Part shown: one piece after another, positions 25,429 through 34,378 of the stretch
How positions within the stretch are numbered: position 1 is the stretch's first letter
How the letters are laid out: each line of letters begins with the position of its first letter
Origin: an uncultured Christensenella sp.
GTDB lineage: Bacteria; Bacillota; Clostridia; Christensenellales; UBA3700
NCBI GenBank assembly: GCA_910577795.1
Contig: CAJTNW010000004.1
Span: 38,787-77,723, forward strand
Length of the DNA: 38,937 nucleotides
Direction: 5' to 3'
Program-made: the position numbers and the translations under genes
Notes under the pieces: generated by a model
The model's input: the letters and a program-made list of their open reading frames with translations, nothing else
What the model was told of the DNA's origin: nothing
The model's database searches: none

Positions 25429-26981
25429 AAAATAAAAAATTAACCATTTTAATTTTAATCGCTTTAATCTTATCTTTAATGTTACTACCTATTTTAAGCG
25501 GTTGTAACAATAAAGTAATTGTTTTAAAAGTTTACAATGCTCAAGACTATATAGAAGACGGAAAAGAATCAAGTGTTTTAAGAGATTTTGAAGAATATTA
25601 TAAACAAAAAACAGGTCAAAAAGTTCGCATTCAATATGATACTTTTGATACATTGGAAAGGGCTTACACAATTATAAACAAACGTGAAGCAGACTATGAT
25701 GTAATGTGTCCTAGTGATTACATTATTGAAAAAATGAAAAAACAAGACTTGCTGATTGAAATAAACAAGGACAAAATACCTAACCTTAAAAATATTCCAC
25801 CTTATCTATTGGATAGAAATTTTGACAGAGGTAATCAATATAGTGTGCCTTATATGTGGGGAACTGTTGGAATTATGTACAATGCTGACAAAGTAAGTGA
25901 AGAAGATTTGAATAACTGGAATTTGCTTTGGAATGAAAAGTATAAAAACAAAATCCTTATGAAAGATAGCATACGTGACTCCGTATTTATTGCTACTATT
26001 TATGCTTACCGTAAGGAATTGGAAGAATTTGCTAAAACTGCTACACCAGAAGAATATCGTGATAAAATAAGTGATTTAACAAATAATATCACTGAAGATA
26101 AAATTGCAAAAGTTGAAAAAGAGTTAAGAAAGCAATATGATATCCTTTATGCCTATGAAGTAGATAGCGGTAAGGACTCTATGATAAATGGCGAAGCATA
26201 CGTTAACCTTGCTTGGAGTGGTGATGCAGTTTGGGCTATTGAAGAGGCTTTAGAAAACAAAATAAATCTTGATTACTATATCCCTGAAGAAGGCTCTAAT
26301 ATTTGGTTTGACAACTGGGTTATTCCTAAATATGCTAAAAATGTAGATATTGCTCACGAATTTATAAACTTTATGTGCGAGCCGGATATTTCTCTTCGTA
26401 ATATGGACGAAACTGGTTACACTACTGCAGTAATCTCTCCTGAGATAATTGACTATATGTCTGATGACACAGTAGATGCTAATGATTTTACCTATCTTTT
26501 TGAAGATAAGGCTGGAAAAATTTCAGAGGAAAACTTAAAGTTAATACAACAATATAAAAATGATTATGGTATTGATTTTACCTCTTTGCAAATACCAGAA
26601 ATTACAATGCCCTCTACTAACATAGCAGACAGATTAGTTGAGATGACTGACTTTGGCGAAAAACAGGATATAGTTGTTAAAATGTGGACAAGAGTTAAAG
26701 CCTTGCCGTTAGGTTTAGAAGTTAAAATTTTTAGTGTTTGCTTGCTAATAGCAATAATTGCAATAATCGCTTACTCTATTTACAAAAAAGTGGAAAAGAA
26801 AAAACTTGTTGCTGGCAAAATTGAACAACTAGATAACGGAACTCAAACTCCTACAAATAATACTTTTAAAACTTACTCACTAAAAGCAAAAGAGTATGTT
26901 GTAAAAATTAAATATAAATTATTTAACAACAAACATAATGATAAACAAACAGATTCTGAAAATAATGACAAAACAGAATAA
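25425..26981 (+). CDS. potD: Polyamine-binding lipoprotein with extra C-terminal membrane anchor
   Basis: Substrate-binding protein of the pot importer. Residues 1-27 are a lipoprotein signal with lipobox LSGC (Cys27). The binding domain (~35-400) follows PotD: VYNAQDYI, DVMCPSDYIIEKM, VPYMWGTVGIMYN, AWSGDAVWA, and GSNIWFDNWVIPK with the acidic and Trp residues that hold polyamines. At 518 aa it is much longer than the usual ~350. The excess is a C-terminal membrane helix (about 435-454, CLLIAIIAIIAYSIY) and a 64-residue Lys/Asn-rich tail that should be cytoplasmic. The protein would thus be held at both ends. Overlaps potC by 4 bases; last gene of the operon. Confidence 0.93.
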   Translation: MKNKKLTILILIALILSLMLLPILSGCNNKVIVLKVYNAQDYIEDGKESSVLRDFEEYYKQKTGQKVRIQYDTFDTLERAYTIINKREADYDVMCPSDYIIEKMKKQDLLIEINKDKIPNLKNIPPYLLDRNFDRGNQYSVPYMWGTVGIMYNADKVSEEDLNNWNLLWNEKYKNKILMKDSIRDSVFIATIYAYRKELEEFAKTATPEEYRDKISDLTNNITEDKIAKVEKELRKQYDILYAYEVDSGKDSMINGEAYVNLAWSGDAVWAIEEALENKINLDYYIPEEGSNIWFDNWVIPKYAKNVDIAHEFINFMCEPDISLRNMDETGYTTAVISPEIIDYMSDDTVDANDFTYLFEDKAGKISEENLKLIQQYKNDYGIDFTSLQIPEITMPSTNIADRLVEMTDFGEKQDIVVKMWTRVKALPLGLEVKIFSVCLLIAIIAIIAYSIYKKVEKKKLVAGKIEQLDNGTQTPTNNTFKTYSLKAKEYVVKIKYKLFNNKHNDKQTDSENNDKTE

Positions 26982-26985
26982 CACT

Positions 26986-27020
26986 AAAAGGTGTAAGACT
27001 AATGCTTACACCTTTTTATT
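26986..27020 (+). terminator. Intrinsic terminator of the pot operon
   Basis: Perfect 12-bp stem AAAAGGTGTAAG/CTTACACCTTTT with a 7-base loop, then T-rich sequence. Confidence 0.92.
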
Positions 27021-27131
27021 TTTATATCAAGTTTATTATATTATAGCCCTTGATTTACAATACAGAAATTCAAATAATACCGATTTTCATATAATATTTT
27101 GCGAAAAATTATAAAAAACATCTACAATATT

Positions 27132-29681
27132 TTATTTAAAGAACCATTTTAACACAACATCTTTAATGTTTTTAGGAGCAAGTAATACTCCAGTATTTTT
27201 GGCAATATCTCTTATAACGTTACCTTTCATATCTATATTTGCAACAGATTTAATACGTAATTTTTCAAGCACTTCCTGCTCTTTCATTTTGCCAACAGGT
27301 ATAGTTATTTCTGCCCTACCACCCGCCATAATATCAAAATAGTTATTGCTAAATGGTGTTTTTACATTTTCCATATAAATAGCAACATATCTTGCAAATT
27401 TTTCAGCCTGTATTGTAATTTTTGCAACACCTTTTTTTATTACTACACCTACTTTTAGTTTAGGGTCTGGCAGTAATGCAAGTTTATTTTGTACAAACAA
27501 AAAGTCTTCTGCTGCTAGTACCCTACCCGCTTTATCTGTAAGTCTTGCTACAAAAACAATTTCCCTTTCCTTGCCTGTTATAACTTCTTTTAAATCAAGG
27601 GTTGAAATTGTGCAGTTTTGCCCGCCTTTAATCTCTACATTTTGCTCACCATTTGAAAGCACTATGCCGTCAAAATCTTCTATTTTCCAGTTTAAATTAC
27701 ACTCTTCGGAAATATCGCTATCACAACTTAAATCAACTTTAACAACACCTTTTTTGCAAGTTACTGACATTAGATATGGTGCATATGCTCGTTTTAACTT
27801 ATACATTGCTGCTTTATAATGACCTAAGTAGTCAATTGTAGAACAGTCAATACCTGCCCAGCAGTCATTTAATGAGGTCATAATTACACCACGACATTTT
27901 GACATATTGCGCCTTAAATGTTCTATCATTTCTGTATAATACTCTGCTTGAGTTAATTGAGAATAATATATCAAGTCAGATATACTTCTTGGCACTCTAA
28001 ATCTTGAAGATATATAATACAACATTTTATTGTTACCATCACGGAACTTTTGCCTTTTTTCCAATTCAAGACCAGTAATGTTATATTGCTTTTTAGATAT
28101 AAACTCATCAAAAACGTTAGAACTTGGCATAGATGGCATACCAAACTCACCACAAAACCTTGGCAAATGTTTGCTTAATTTTTGCATTGAACGCATACCC
28201 CCCCAAACTTCCCACATATTGGATATACCGCTTTTATAGTTATTAACCTTGCTACAAAATTTATCAGACAAAGGTGATGATGGAATATACAATATATCAC
28301 AACCTGTACTTTTAATTCTTTCAGGTATTTTTTTGTAAAACATATCAAAAATCGTACCTTTTAGTGTAGTTTTGCCAAAAGTCCTTGAAAGTTTATGTTC
28401 CATTTCATAACTACCACATAGTACTACGCATGATGGGTGAGTATGCAATTTTAAGATATTATCTTTAACTTCTTTTTCCACATTGCTTATAAAATCATTA
28501 TTTTCAAAAGGATAAACCATACCTACAAAAGGCATGTCCTGCCATACCATTATTCCTCTTTCGTCACACATAGCATAAAATTCTTCAGGCATATATCCAC
28601 TGCCTGCAAACACTCTTATTAAATTGGCATTTATGTTTATTACACTATCAAGATAACTTTCCATCTTCTTTTTATTAAACAAAGATGACATACTATCAAG
28701 AGGCATCAAAGTTACACCTTTAACAAATACTTTTTCGCCATTAAGCACTAAGCCAAACTTTTTGTAACTATCAACTTCCTCTTCTTCAAATCTTATGTTT
28801 TTTAGTCCATAAGTTAAAGTTTTATTGTCAATTACTTCACCATTTTTCAATAATTCCAAATTTATTATATACAATGCTGGCTTATCTGTTTTAGTATAAA
28901 TAGTCCACAACTCAGGTTTATTTATAGTTGCAACTAACTCATTTTGGTCTTCAACTTTGTTGCTTACCATAGAAATCACATTGCCATTAGGTTCTGTAAT
29001 ATTTAGTTTAATTTTATACTCTGCACCTTCGGATAATTGTTTGCCTTTTACGGGTGCTTTTACAATAATTATTGCAGATTTAGAAATTGTTTCGTTACTT
29101 ATAACAGGACTACCAAAATAAACTTCGTCATGCCCTACTATTTTTATATTGCCACAAATACCGCTAAATGGTAATACTACATTGTTATTCCAACCAAAAT
29201 GTATTGCAGGTTTACGTATAAACTGCGCACCTAACATACCTACTTTACTGCTAGGCATTGGTGAGTTTTCTAACTTGTTTTCAATATATGTCAATGGTGA
29301 ACGGAATTTTATCCTAATTTTGTTAGTAAGTCTAGAAACAAAGTTTTTAATATCAATAGAATATTTTATAAAAGAATTTTCTGTCCTTGCAACAAGTCTG
29401 TCATTAATGTAAATATCTGCAATAGTATCTAACTTATCTGCCTCAAGCATAATAACTGGCTTTTTTAGCATATCCATAGGCAAGGTAAATTCGCGTGCAT
29501 ATTCCCAGTCACGCTCGCCTATCCATTGTGTCAAATCCTCATTGTTGTCATAATACGGGTGGTCTATCAAATTGTTAGCAAGCAAATCAATATAATTGCT
29601 ACCAGGCACAACGGCTGTATACCATTTGCCCCTGCCAACTTCATGAAAACTCCATTTTCCCGTTAAATCAAATTCTTTCAT
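27132..29681 (-). CDS. GH2 family glycosidase, beta-mannosidase-like
   Basis: Cytoplasmic exo-glycosidase of 849 aa, likely to trim mannosides released by a mannanase. The N-terminus (LTGKWSF, VPGSNYIDLL, WIGERDWEYAREF) is typical of GH2 beta-mannosidases. The TIM barrel carries GVTLMPLDSM and the pair of catalytic Glu: E426 in HPSCVVLCGSYE and E512 in RFCGEFGMPS. The acid/base motif is unusual: mannosidases usually read WxGNNE, while here the residue before Glu is Tyr. Activity or specificity may therefore differ. No signal peptide. GAGG lies 5 bases before the ATG. Isolated from its neighbours on both sides. Confidence 0.85.
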   Translation of the reverse strand: MKEFDLTGKWSFHEVGRGKWYTAVVPGSNYIDLLANNLIDHPYYDNNEDLTQWIGERDWEYAREFTLPMDMLKKPVIMLEADKLDTIADIYINDRLVARTENSFIKYSIDIKNFVSRLTNKIRIKFRSPLTYIENKLENSPMPSSKVGMLGAQFIRKPAIHFGWNNNVVLPFSGICGNIKIVGHDEVYFGSPVISNETISKSAIIIVKAPVKGKQLSEGAEYKIKLNITEPNGNVISMVSNKVEDQNELVATINKPELWTIYTKTDKPALYIINLELLKNGEVIDNKTLTYGLKNIRFEEEEVDSYKKFGLVLNGEKVFVKGVTLMPLDSMSSLFNKKKMESYLDSVININANLIRVFAGSGYMPEEFYAMCDERGIMVWQDMPFVGMVYPFENNDFISNVEKEVKDNILKLHTHPSCVVLCGSYEMEHKLSRTFGKTTLKGTIFDMFYKKIPERIKSTGCDILYIPSSPLSDKFCSKVNNYKSGISNMWEVWGGMRSMQKLSKHLPRFCGEFGMPSMPSSNVFDEFISKKQYNITGLELEKRQKFRDGNNKMLYYISSRFRVPRSISDLIYYSQLTQAEYYTEMIEHLRRNMSKCRGVIMTSLNDCWAGIDCSTIDYLGHYKAAMYKLKRAYAPYLMSVTCKKGVVKVDLSCDSDISEECNLNWKIEDFDGIVLSNGEQNVEIKGGQNCTISTLDLKEVITGKEREIVFVARLTDKAGRVLAAEDFLFVQNKLALLPDPKLKVGVVIKKGVAKITIQAEKFARYVAIYMENVKTPFSNNYFDIMAGGRAEITIPVGKMKEQEVLEKLRIKSVANIDMKGNVIRDIAKNTGVLLAPKNIKDVVLKWFFK

Positions 29682-30003
29682 AAATACCTCGGCTATATTT
29701 TAGCATATTATTATAAAAAAGTAAAGAGTTTTAGGAAAAACATTAAGTTATACAACCATTAAAATAACCTTATTTTAACACTTTATTTTTTAGTTTTGTT
29801 ATTAAACTTTTTCAAATTTTTAATTGATAAAATTTTGATTATTTATAAAATTTCAACTTTTTTACAAAAAAATTCAATTTTCAAATGTTAATTTTATGTC
29901 TTTATGTTACAAAAATAAAATTTTTGTTGTTTTAACTTGTAATTTATGCTACAATTATATAAATATTAAAATTATTTAATATAAAAAATGATTAGAGGTA
30001 AAT
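29682..30003. other. 322-base AT-rich intergenic region
   Basis: Divergent spacer. It contains an extended -10 promoter for the plus-strand gene (TGC followed by TACAAT at 29950-29955, no good -35) and a short inverted repeat ACAAAAAT/ATTTTTGT near 29910. No gene or RNA recognised. Confidence 0.5.
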
Positions 30004-31314
30004 ATGGCTCAAAAAAAATGGTTTCGTTTGGATAATAGTGCAAAACTTTATCCTTTTATAACCACAAAAGATACACAAAACCTGTTTAGGTTTACAGTTG
30101 ACCTTACAGAAAATATTGACCCACAAAAACTACAAACTGCTCTAAATATGACTTTAAAAAGGTTTCCATCTTTTGCTGTAAGATTAAGAAGAGGTGTTTT
30201 TTGGTATTATTTAGAAGAAAATACAAAGCAATTAAATGTTCAACCAGAATCAGATATAATTATGGAAAAAATTACTCCTCATAACTGCAATGACTTTTGC
30301 TTTAGAGTAATGTACTACCATAATCGTTTGACATTGGAATTTTTTCATATTCTTTGCGATGGAAGTGGTGCTCTGCAATTTATTAAAAGTCTTTTGCATA
30401 CTTATTTTAAACAAACAGGACTTGATTTGGACGCAGAAGATAAAATTATAACATTAGATACCCCTATTGACGAAAAGGAGTATGAAGATAGTTTTGCCGC
30501 TTGTTACAAACCTGTTAAACTAAAAGATATTGATATTGGCACATTGACTGGCAGTAAATCTCAGGCTTTTACTGTGCCGGGGGAACAATTTGACCACCTT
30601 GGTAAAGGTGCTATAACTGCTGACTTTGATGCTCAAGAAGTACTTGCCTACTGCAAAAGCAATGGCTATACTGTAACTCATTTTTTAGGCGGACTTTTTA
30701 TGTATAGTGTTTATATGACAAAAGGTAAGTTTGTTAAAAACCCAAAAGACATTACACTATTTATCCCCATGAACTTAAGGAAGTTATACAAAAGCAAAAC
30801 TCTGCGTAACTTTACTTTGTTTTCTCGTGCTAGAGCAAATATAAAAAATAATGATTTATCTTTGGAGTATTTTATAAAAATCATTCAAGATTCTATAGAA
30901 AGTTGTTACAATAAAGAATATTTAGACAACAATATCAGCACTACAATGAAAGGTGAAAAGTTTTGGATAATGAGGATATTGCCTCTTTGGATAAAACACT
31001 TAATTTTTGCCATAAGCAATGAAAAAACATTAAAAAAGCCTACGAAAACCGCTACTTTTAGCAATGTAGGTGTTGCAGATTTGCCAAAATCTTTTGAACC
31101 TTATGTCAAAAAAATAACTTTTATGTTACATGCTTGCCCTTCCGTGCCTATCTCTTTTACAGCAATTACAACTTACAATACTTTAACTATTGCTTTTGTT
31201 AGATTACTAAAAGATACTAAGGTGGAACAATTCTTTATCAAATATTTAGCAGACCTTGGATTTAATATAAAAATTAGTAGCAATTACTGGGAGGTGGACA
31301 ATGCGTTGCAATAA
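30004..31314 (+). CDS. Condensation/BAHD-type acyltransferase (alcohol acetyltransferase-like)
   Basis: A 436-aa enzyme of the CoA-dependent acyltransferase superfamily. The catalytic H-x3-D-G motif is present as HILCDG (H115, D119). The N-terminal half (LRFPSFAVRLRRGVFWYY-like block after ALNMTLKR) and a second half with IPMNLRKLY and TATFSNVGV match proteins annotated as alcohol acetyltransferases. No signal peptide. AGAGGT lies 5 bases before the ATG. It overlaps the next gene, a zinc-ribbon membrane protein, by 14 bases; this pair is seen in other Clostridia. The acceptor is unknown; a lipid or cell-envelope alcohol is a guess from the membrane partner. Confidence 0.78.
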   Translation: MAQKKWFRLDNSAKLYPFITTKDTQNLFRFTVDLTENIDPQKLQTALNMTLKRFPSFAVRLRRGVFWYYLEENTKQLNVQPESDIIMEKITPHNCNDFCFRVMYYHNRLTLEFFHILCDGSGALQFIKSLLHTYFKQTGLDLDAEDKIITLDTPIDEKEYEDSFAACYKPVKLKDIDIGTLTGSKSQAFTVPGEQFDHLGKGAITADFDAQEVLAYCKSNGYTVTHFLGGLFMYSVYMTKGKFVKNPKDITLFIPMNLRKLYKSKTLRNFTLFSRARANIKNNDLSLEYFIKIIQDSIESCYNKEYLDNNISTTMKGEKFWIMRILPLWIKHLIFAISNEKTLKKPTKTATFSNVGVADLPKSFEPYVKKITFMLHACPSVPISFTAITTYNTLTIAFVRLLKDTKVEQFFIKYLADLGFNIKISSNYWEVDNALQ

Positions 31315-31963
31315 TTGTGGTGTAGAAATTGGGGATAACAACATTTGTCCATTATGTCAAATGATAGTAGACAAAACAGTTGTAGAAATTAAAAACGAAT
31401 ATCCCCCAAAACAAGAAAAACGACCTTTGCCACTAAAAGTCTCACCAAAAAATATTTATTTGATAGTGGCTTTAATTGCATCTATAATTAGTATTATAGT
31501 TTGCTATATGTCAGCATATACTACCCTTTGGTGCTGGTTTATGGTTGCAGTTTTTGCTTATGGTTATTTATTGATAGGCAATACAATTTATTCTAATTCG
31601 GAAATTGGCGCTAAAATATTTTTGCAAGGTGCATGTTTAATATCTCTTTGTTACATTTATGAGGCAATTTTTAAAACAAATGTTGCAACAAGTTATTGCT
31701 TGCCTATTATTATAACTTTTATGATAATTATATCTAGAGCAATGCTAACTATATTTTATAAGCATAATAAATCATTATTTGTATCCTGCAATTTTATAAG
31801 TTTGACTGGTTTTTTACCTATAATTCTTTATGCTTGTAACATTACTACAATATTAGTTCCTGCTGTTATATCTGCAGTTGTTGGTGGTATTACAATAATT
31901 TGCAACTTGACTTTTGGCATAAAAAAATTAAAGGAACAATTTACAAAAGTGTTTCATTTATAA
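31301..31963 (+). CDS. Zinc-ribbon membrane protein (DUF6320-like)
   Basis: A 220-aa protein with an N-terminal zinc ribbon, C3-x2-C6 and C16-x2-C19, a short basic linker (PPKQEKRPLPLKV), then about six membrane helices from residue ~50 to ~205. Such proteins are found next to condensation-type acyltransferases in Clostridia, and here its ATG lies inside the end of that gene with GGGAGG just upstream. Biochemical role unknown; it probably recruits the acyltransferase to the membrane. Confidence 0.8.
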   Translation: MRCNNCGVEIGDNNICPLCQMIVDKTVVEIKNEYPPKQEKRPLPLKVSPKNIYLIVALIASIISIIVCYMSAYTTLWCWFMVAVFAYGYLLIGNTIYSNSEIGAKIFLQGACLISLCYIYEAIFKTNVATSYCLPIIITFMIIISRAMLTIFYKHNKSLFVSCNFISLTGFLPIILYACNITTILVPAVISAVVGGITIICNLTFGIKKLKEQFTKVFHL

Positions 31964-31990
31964 GAAATTTAAAATTTATTGGAGAAGTTT

Positions 31991-32878
31991 ATGAAAAAAG
32001 TACCTTTATATTTAATTGCAATAATATTAGTTTCTGTATTATTGTCCGTATTTTTAACTGGTTGTAGTCCATTTGGTAAAATCAAAAAACACAAAACTAT
32101 TGATTTATCAAATATGCAATTAGTATTTGAAGATAATTTTGATGGTGAACTTGACAAAAATGTTTGGCAAACTTCTTTTGAACAACCTATTAGAAGAGGT
32201 GGTTATTGGACTGACGAACAAACTTTTACTGAAAATGGTAATCTTATTATAAGAACAGAATATAAAGAAGATGGCAAACATGGTGCTGGTTGGTATACAG
32301 GCACACTTCTATCTCAAAACATAAAAGAATTTAAATACGGGTATTTTGAAGTAAGATGCAAAGCCCCTGCAGCAGAAGGTCTTTGGAGTGCTTTTTGGTT
32401 ACAGTCTAATAGTATGGCAAACAACTTATACACAAATGATGGAGCAAATGGTGCAGAAATTGACATAATGGAATCACCTTATTATAATGACCCTACCTTG
32501 CCAGCAGACCAATATCGCAATACTACTCTTCATACTGTACATGTAAACGGATATGGCGATGACCACCTTTCAGAAAATTCAAAATACTTTAAAGTAAACA
32601 AAAATATGTATACAGAATTTAATACCTACGGACTTTTATGGACAGAAAAGGAATATATCTTTTATATAAATGGTTGTGAAAGTTGGAGAACATCTTTTGG
32701 AGTATCACAAGTTCCAGAATTTTTATGGTTATCAGTGGAAATTGCAGGTGAAAGTGGCAGTGCTAACCCTAGCAACCCAAACAACAAATTTACTTGGGCA
32801 GGAGAAATTACAAATAATCCAAAATCAGCAATGCCCGCAGATTTTGTAGTAGATTATGTAAAAGTATATCAATACTAA
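31991..32878 (+). CDS. GH16 beta-glucanase lipoprotein (laminarinase/lichenase type)
   Basis: Surface enzyme of 295 aa that should cut beta-1,3 or mixed beta-1,3/1,4-glucans. The N-terminus is a lipoprotein signal with lipobox LTGC. The single GH16 jelly roll includes VFEDNFDGELD, LIIRTE, YGYFEVRCKAP and the catalytic motif EIDIMES (E-x-D-x2-E), then LHTVHVNGYG and a C-terminal ADFVVDYVKVYQY. The ATG at 31991 is chosen because GGAG lies 6 bases upstream; a TTG at 31979 would overlap it. It follows the zinc-ribbon gene by 27 bases on the same strand and may share its transcript. No strong terminator follows. Confidence 0.92.
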   Translation: MKKVPLYLIAIILVSVLLSVFLTGCSPFGKIKKHKTIDLSNMQLVFEDNFDGELDKNVWQTSFEQPIRRGGYWTDEQTFTENGNLIIRTEYKEDGKHGAGWYTGTLLSQNIKEFKYGYFEVRCKAPAAEGLWSAFWLQSNSMANNLYTNDGANGAEIDIMESPYYNDPTLPADQYRNTTLHTVHVNGYGDDHLSENSKYFKVNKNMYTEFNTYGLLWTEKEYIFYINGCESWRTSFGVSQVPEFLWLSVEIAGESGSANPSNPNNKFTWAGEITNNPKSAMPADFVVDYVKVYQY

Positions 32879-32950
32879 TCTATAAAAACTATACAAAACT
32901 TTATAAATTTAAAAGGTTTAAAAGCACAATACCCCGATTTTCAAAAGGTA

Positions 32951-32993
32951 TTTACAAAAAACATCTATGTTGTACAATAAAAAGTACAACATA
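32951..32993 (+). promoter_or_regulatory. Promoter overlapped by a perfect palindrome, DUF262 pair
   Basis: TTTACA (32951-32956), 16-base spacer, TACAAT (32973-32978). A perfect inverted repeat, TATGTTGTAC (32966-32975) with GTACAACATA (32984-32993), covers part of the -10 box, the placement expected of a repressor operator. No T run follows it, so it is not a terminator. Confidence 0.6.
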
Positions 32994-33037
32994 TTAACTT
33001 TAATAAAAACATATAGTTTAGGAGAAAATTTTTAAAT

Positions 33038-34369
33038 ATGAAATATAAAGATTTTAATCCAAATGAAGCAATAAAACTTTCTGTAAAAGAATTACTTTCA
33101 TGCAATGCTTTAAGAATTCCAGAATACCAAAGACCTTATAAATGGACTATTAAAAATGTTGATGAACTTTTGCGCGATATACAAATTGCAATTGATGATA
33201 ATAAAAAATATACTAATGCTGACTTCCAATTTAAATATAGAGTTGGAACAATTATTTTGCATAAAAATGAAAATAAATTAGATATAGTAGATGGTCAACA
33301 AAGAATTATTACTTTTTTACTTTTAATGAAAGTTCTGGAAGATAATTTTAAATCAAATTTGTTTAAATACGATTTTAATAATAAAACAGCCATTGCCAAT
33401 ATTTTTGAAAATTATAATTATATAAAATCTTTTGATTTAATAAAAAATAATAAAGATTCTTTTTCAGATGCAATTGACAGAATTTTGGAAGTTGTTGTTA
33501 TTATTGTAGACAATATTGGAGAGGCTTTTCAACTTTTTGACTCACAAAACTCACGTGGCAAAGGTTTATACCCTCATGACTTATTAAAAGCATATCATTT
33601 AAGAGTTTTAAAAGAAAATAAAAATGAATGTTACCGAATTATAAATAAATGGGAAAATACTAATCCAAAATCTATAGATAATCTTTTTAGAAATTATTTG
33701 TTCCCTATATACAACTGGACTAAAAAAGAAAGCACTATTAATTTTACTTCAAGTTTTATAGATATTTATAAAGGTATAGAAGAAACATCACCTTATACTT
33801 ATGCAAAACGTACAATAAATATTAATCCGTATTTTTTAATTAATGAACCATTTATAGAAGGTAAAGATTTTTTTAATATGGTAGAACATTATCTTAATTT
33901 GCTTGAAGATATAGAAAAAGATATTGAAGAAAGTGATGAAGAAATTTTTAAAAAAATCAGAATGGTTATAAAAGAAACAAAAAATTACACGGGAGACAAA
34001 TACAAAAACACTAAAATAGAATATATTGTGAACAATAGTTCAAAAGGTTTTAAATATGTGTTTAATTTATTTAAATGTGTTTTATTATTTTATTATGATA
34101 AGTTTAAAAATTACGACTACTCTGCCGTAAAAAATCTTTTTATATGGGCAATGTCAATGCGTATTGGACTAAAAAGTCTGTCTATGGCAAGTATTAATAA
34201 AAATGCAATTGACGAAAATAATATTGCAATGTTTTATGAAATAAACAAAGCAAGAACACATTATGAAATTGCAAGACTTACAAGTAGCCTTGATAGTAAA
34301 GAAGCCACTGGAAGTAATAAGATTAAAGCAGAACAAGAAAAATTGTTAGAACAATTAAAAACATTGTAA
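33038..34369 (+). CDS. DUF262 protein, first of a GmrSD-like pair
   Basis: A 443-aa protein with an N-terminal DUF262 (ParB/Srx-like) domain. Signature blocks are IPEYQRPYKW (27-36), DIVDGQQRIITF with the D85-R89 motif needed for NTP use in GmrSD and SspE proteins, and the later DSQNSRGKGLYPHDLLKA. The C-terminal half is helical and I see no HNH or DUF1524 domain, so on its own it may lack a nuclease. The only good ribosome binding site (GGAG at 33021) is 13 bases from the ATG, unusually far. Nine bases separate it from the second DUF262 gene. Visibly higher A+T and more Asn/Lys than its neighbours suggest horizontal acquisition. Defence against phage DNA is inferred from the family. Confidence 0.83.
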   Translation: MKYKDFNPNEAIKLSVKELLSCNALRIPEYQRPYKWTIKNVDELLRDIQIAIDDNKKYTNADFQFKYRVGTIILHKNENKLDIVDGQQRIITFLLLMKVLEDNFKSNLFKYDFNNKTAIANIFENYNYIKSFDLIKNNKDSFSDAIDRILEVVVIIVDNIGEAFQLFDSQNSRGKGLYPHDLLKAYHLRVLKENKNECYRIINKWENTNPKSIDNLFRNYLFPIYNWTKKESTINFTSSFIDIYKGIEETSPYTYAKRTININPYFLINEPFIEGKDFFNMVEHYLNLLEDIEKDIEESDEEIFKKIRMVIKETKNYTGDKYKNTKIEYIVNNSSKGFKYVFNLFKCVLLFYYDKFKNYDYSAVKNLFIWAMSMRIGLKSLSMASINKNAIDENNIAMFYEINKARTHYEIARLTSSLDSKEATGSNKIKAEQEKLLEQLKTL

Positions 34370-34378
34370 GGTGATAAA

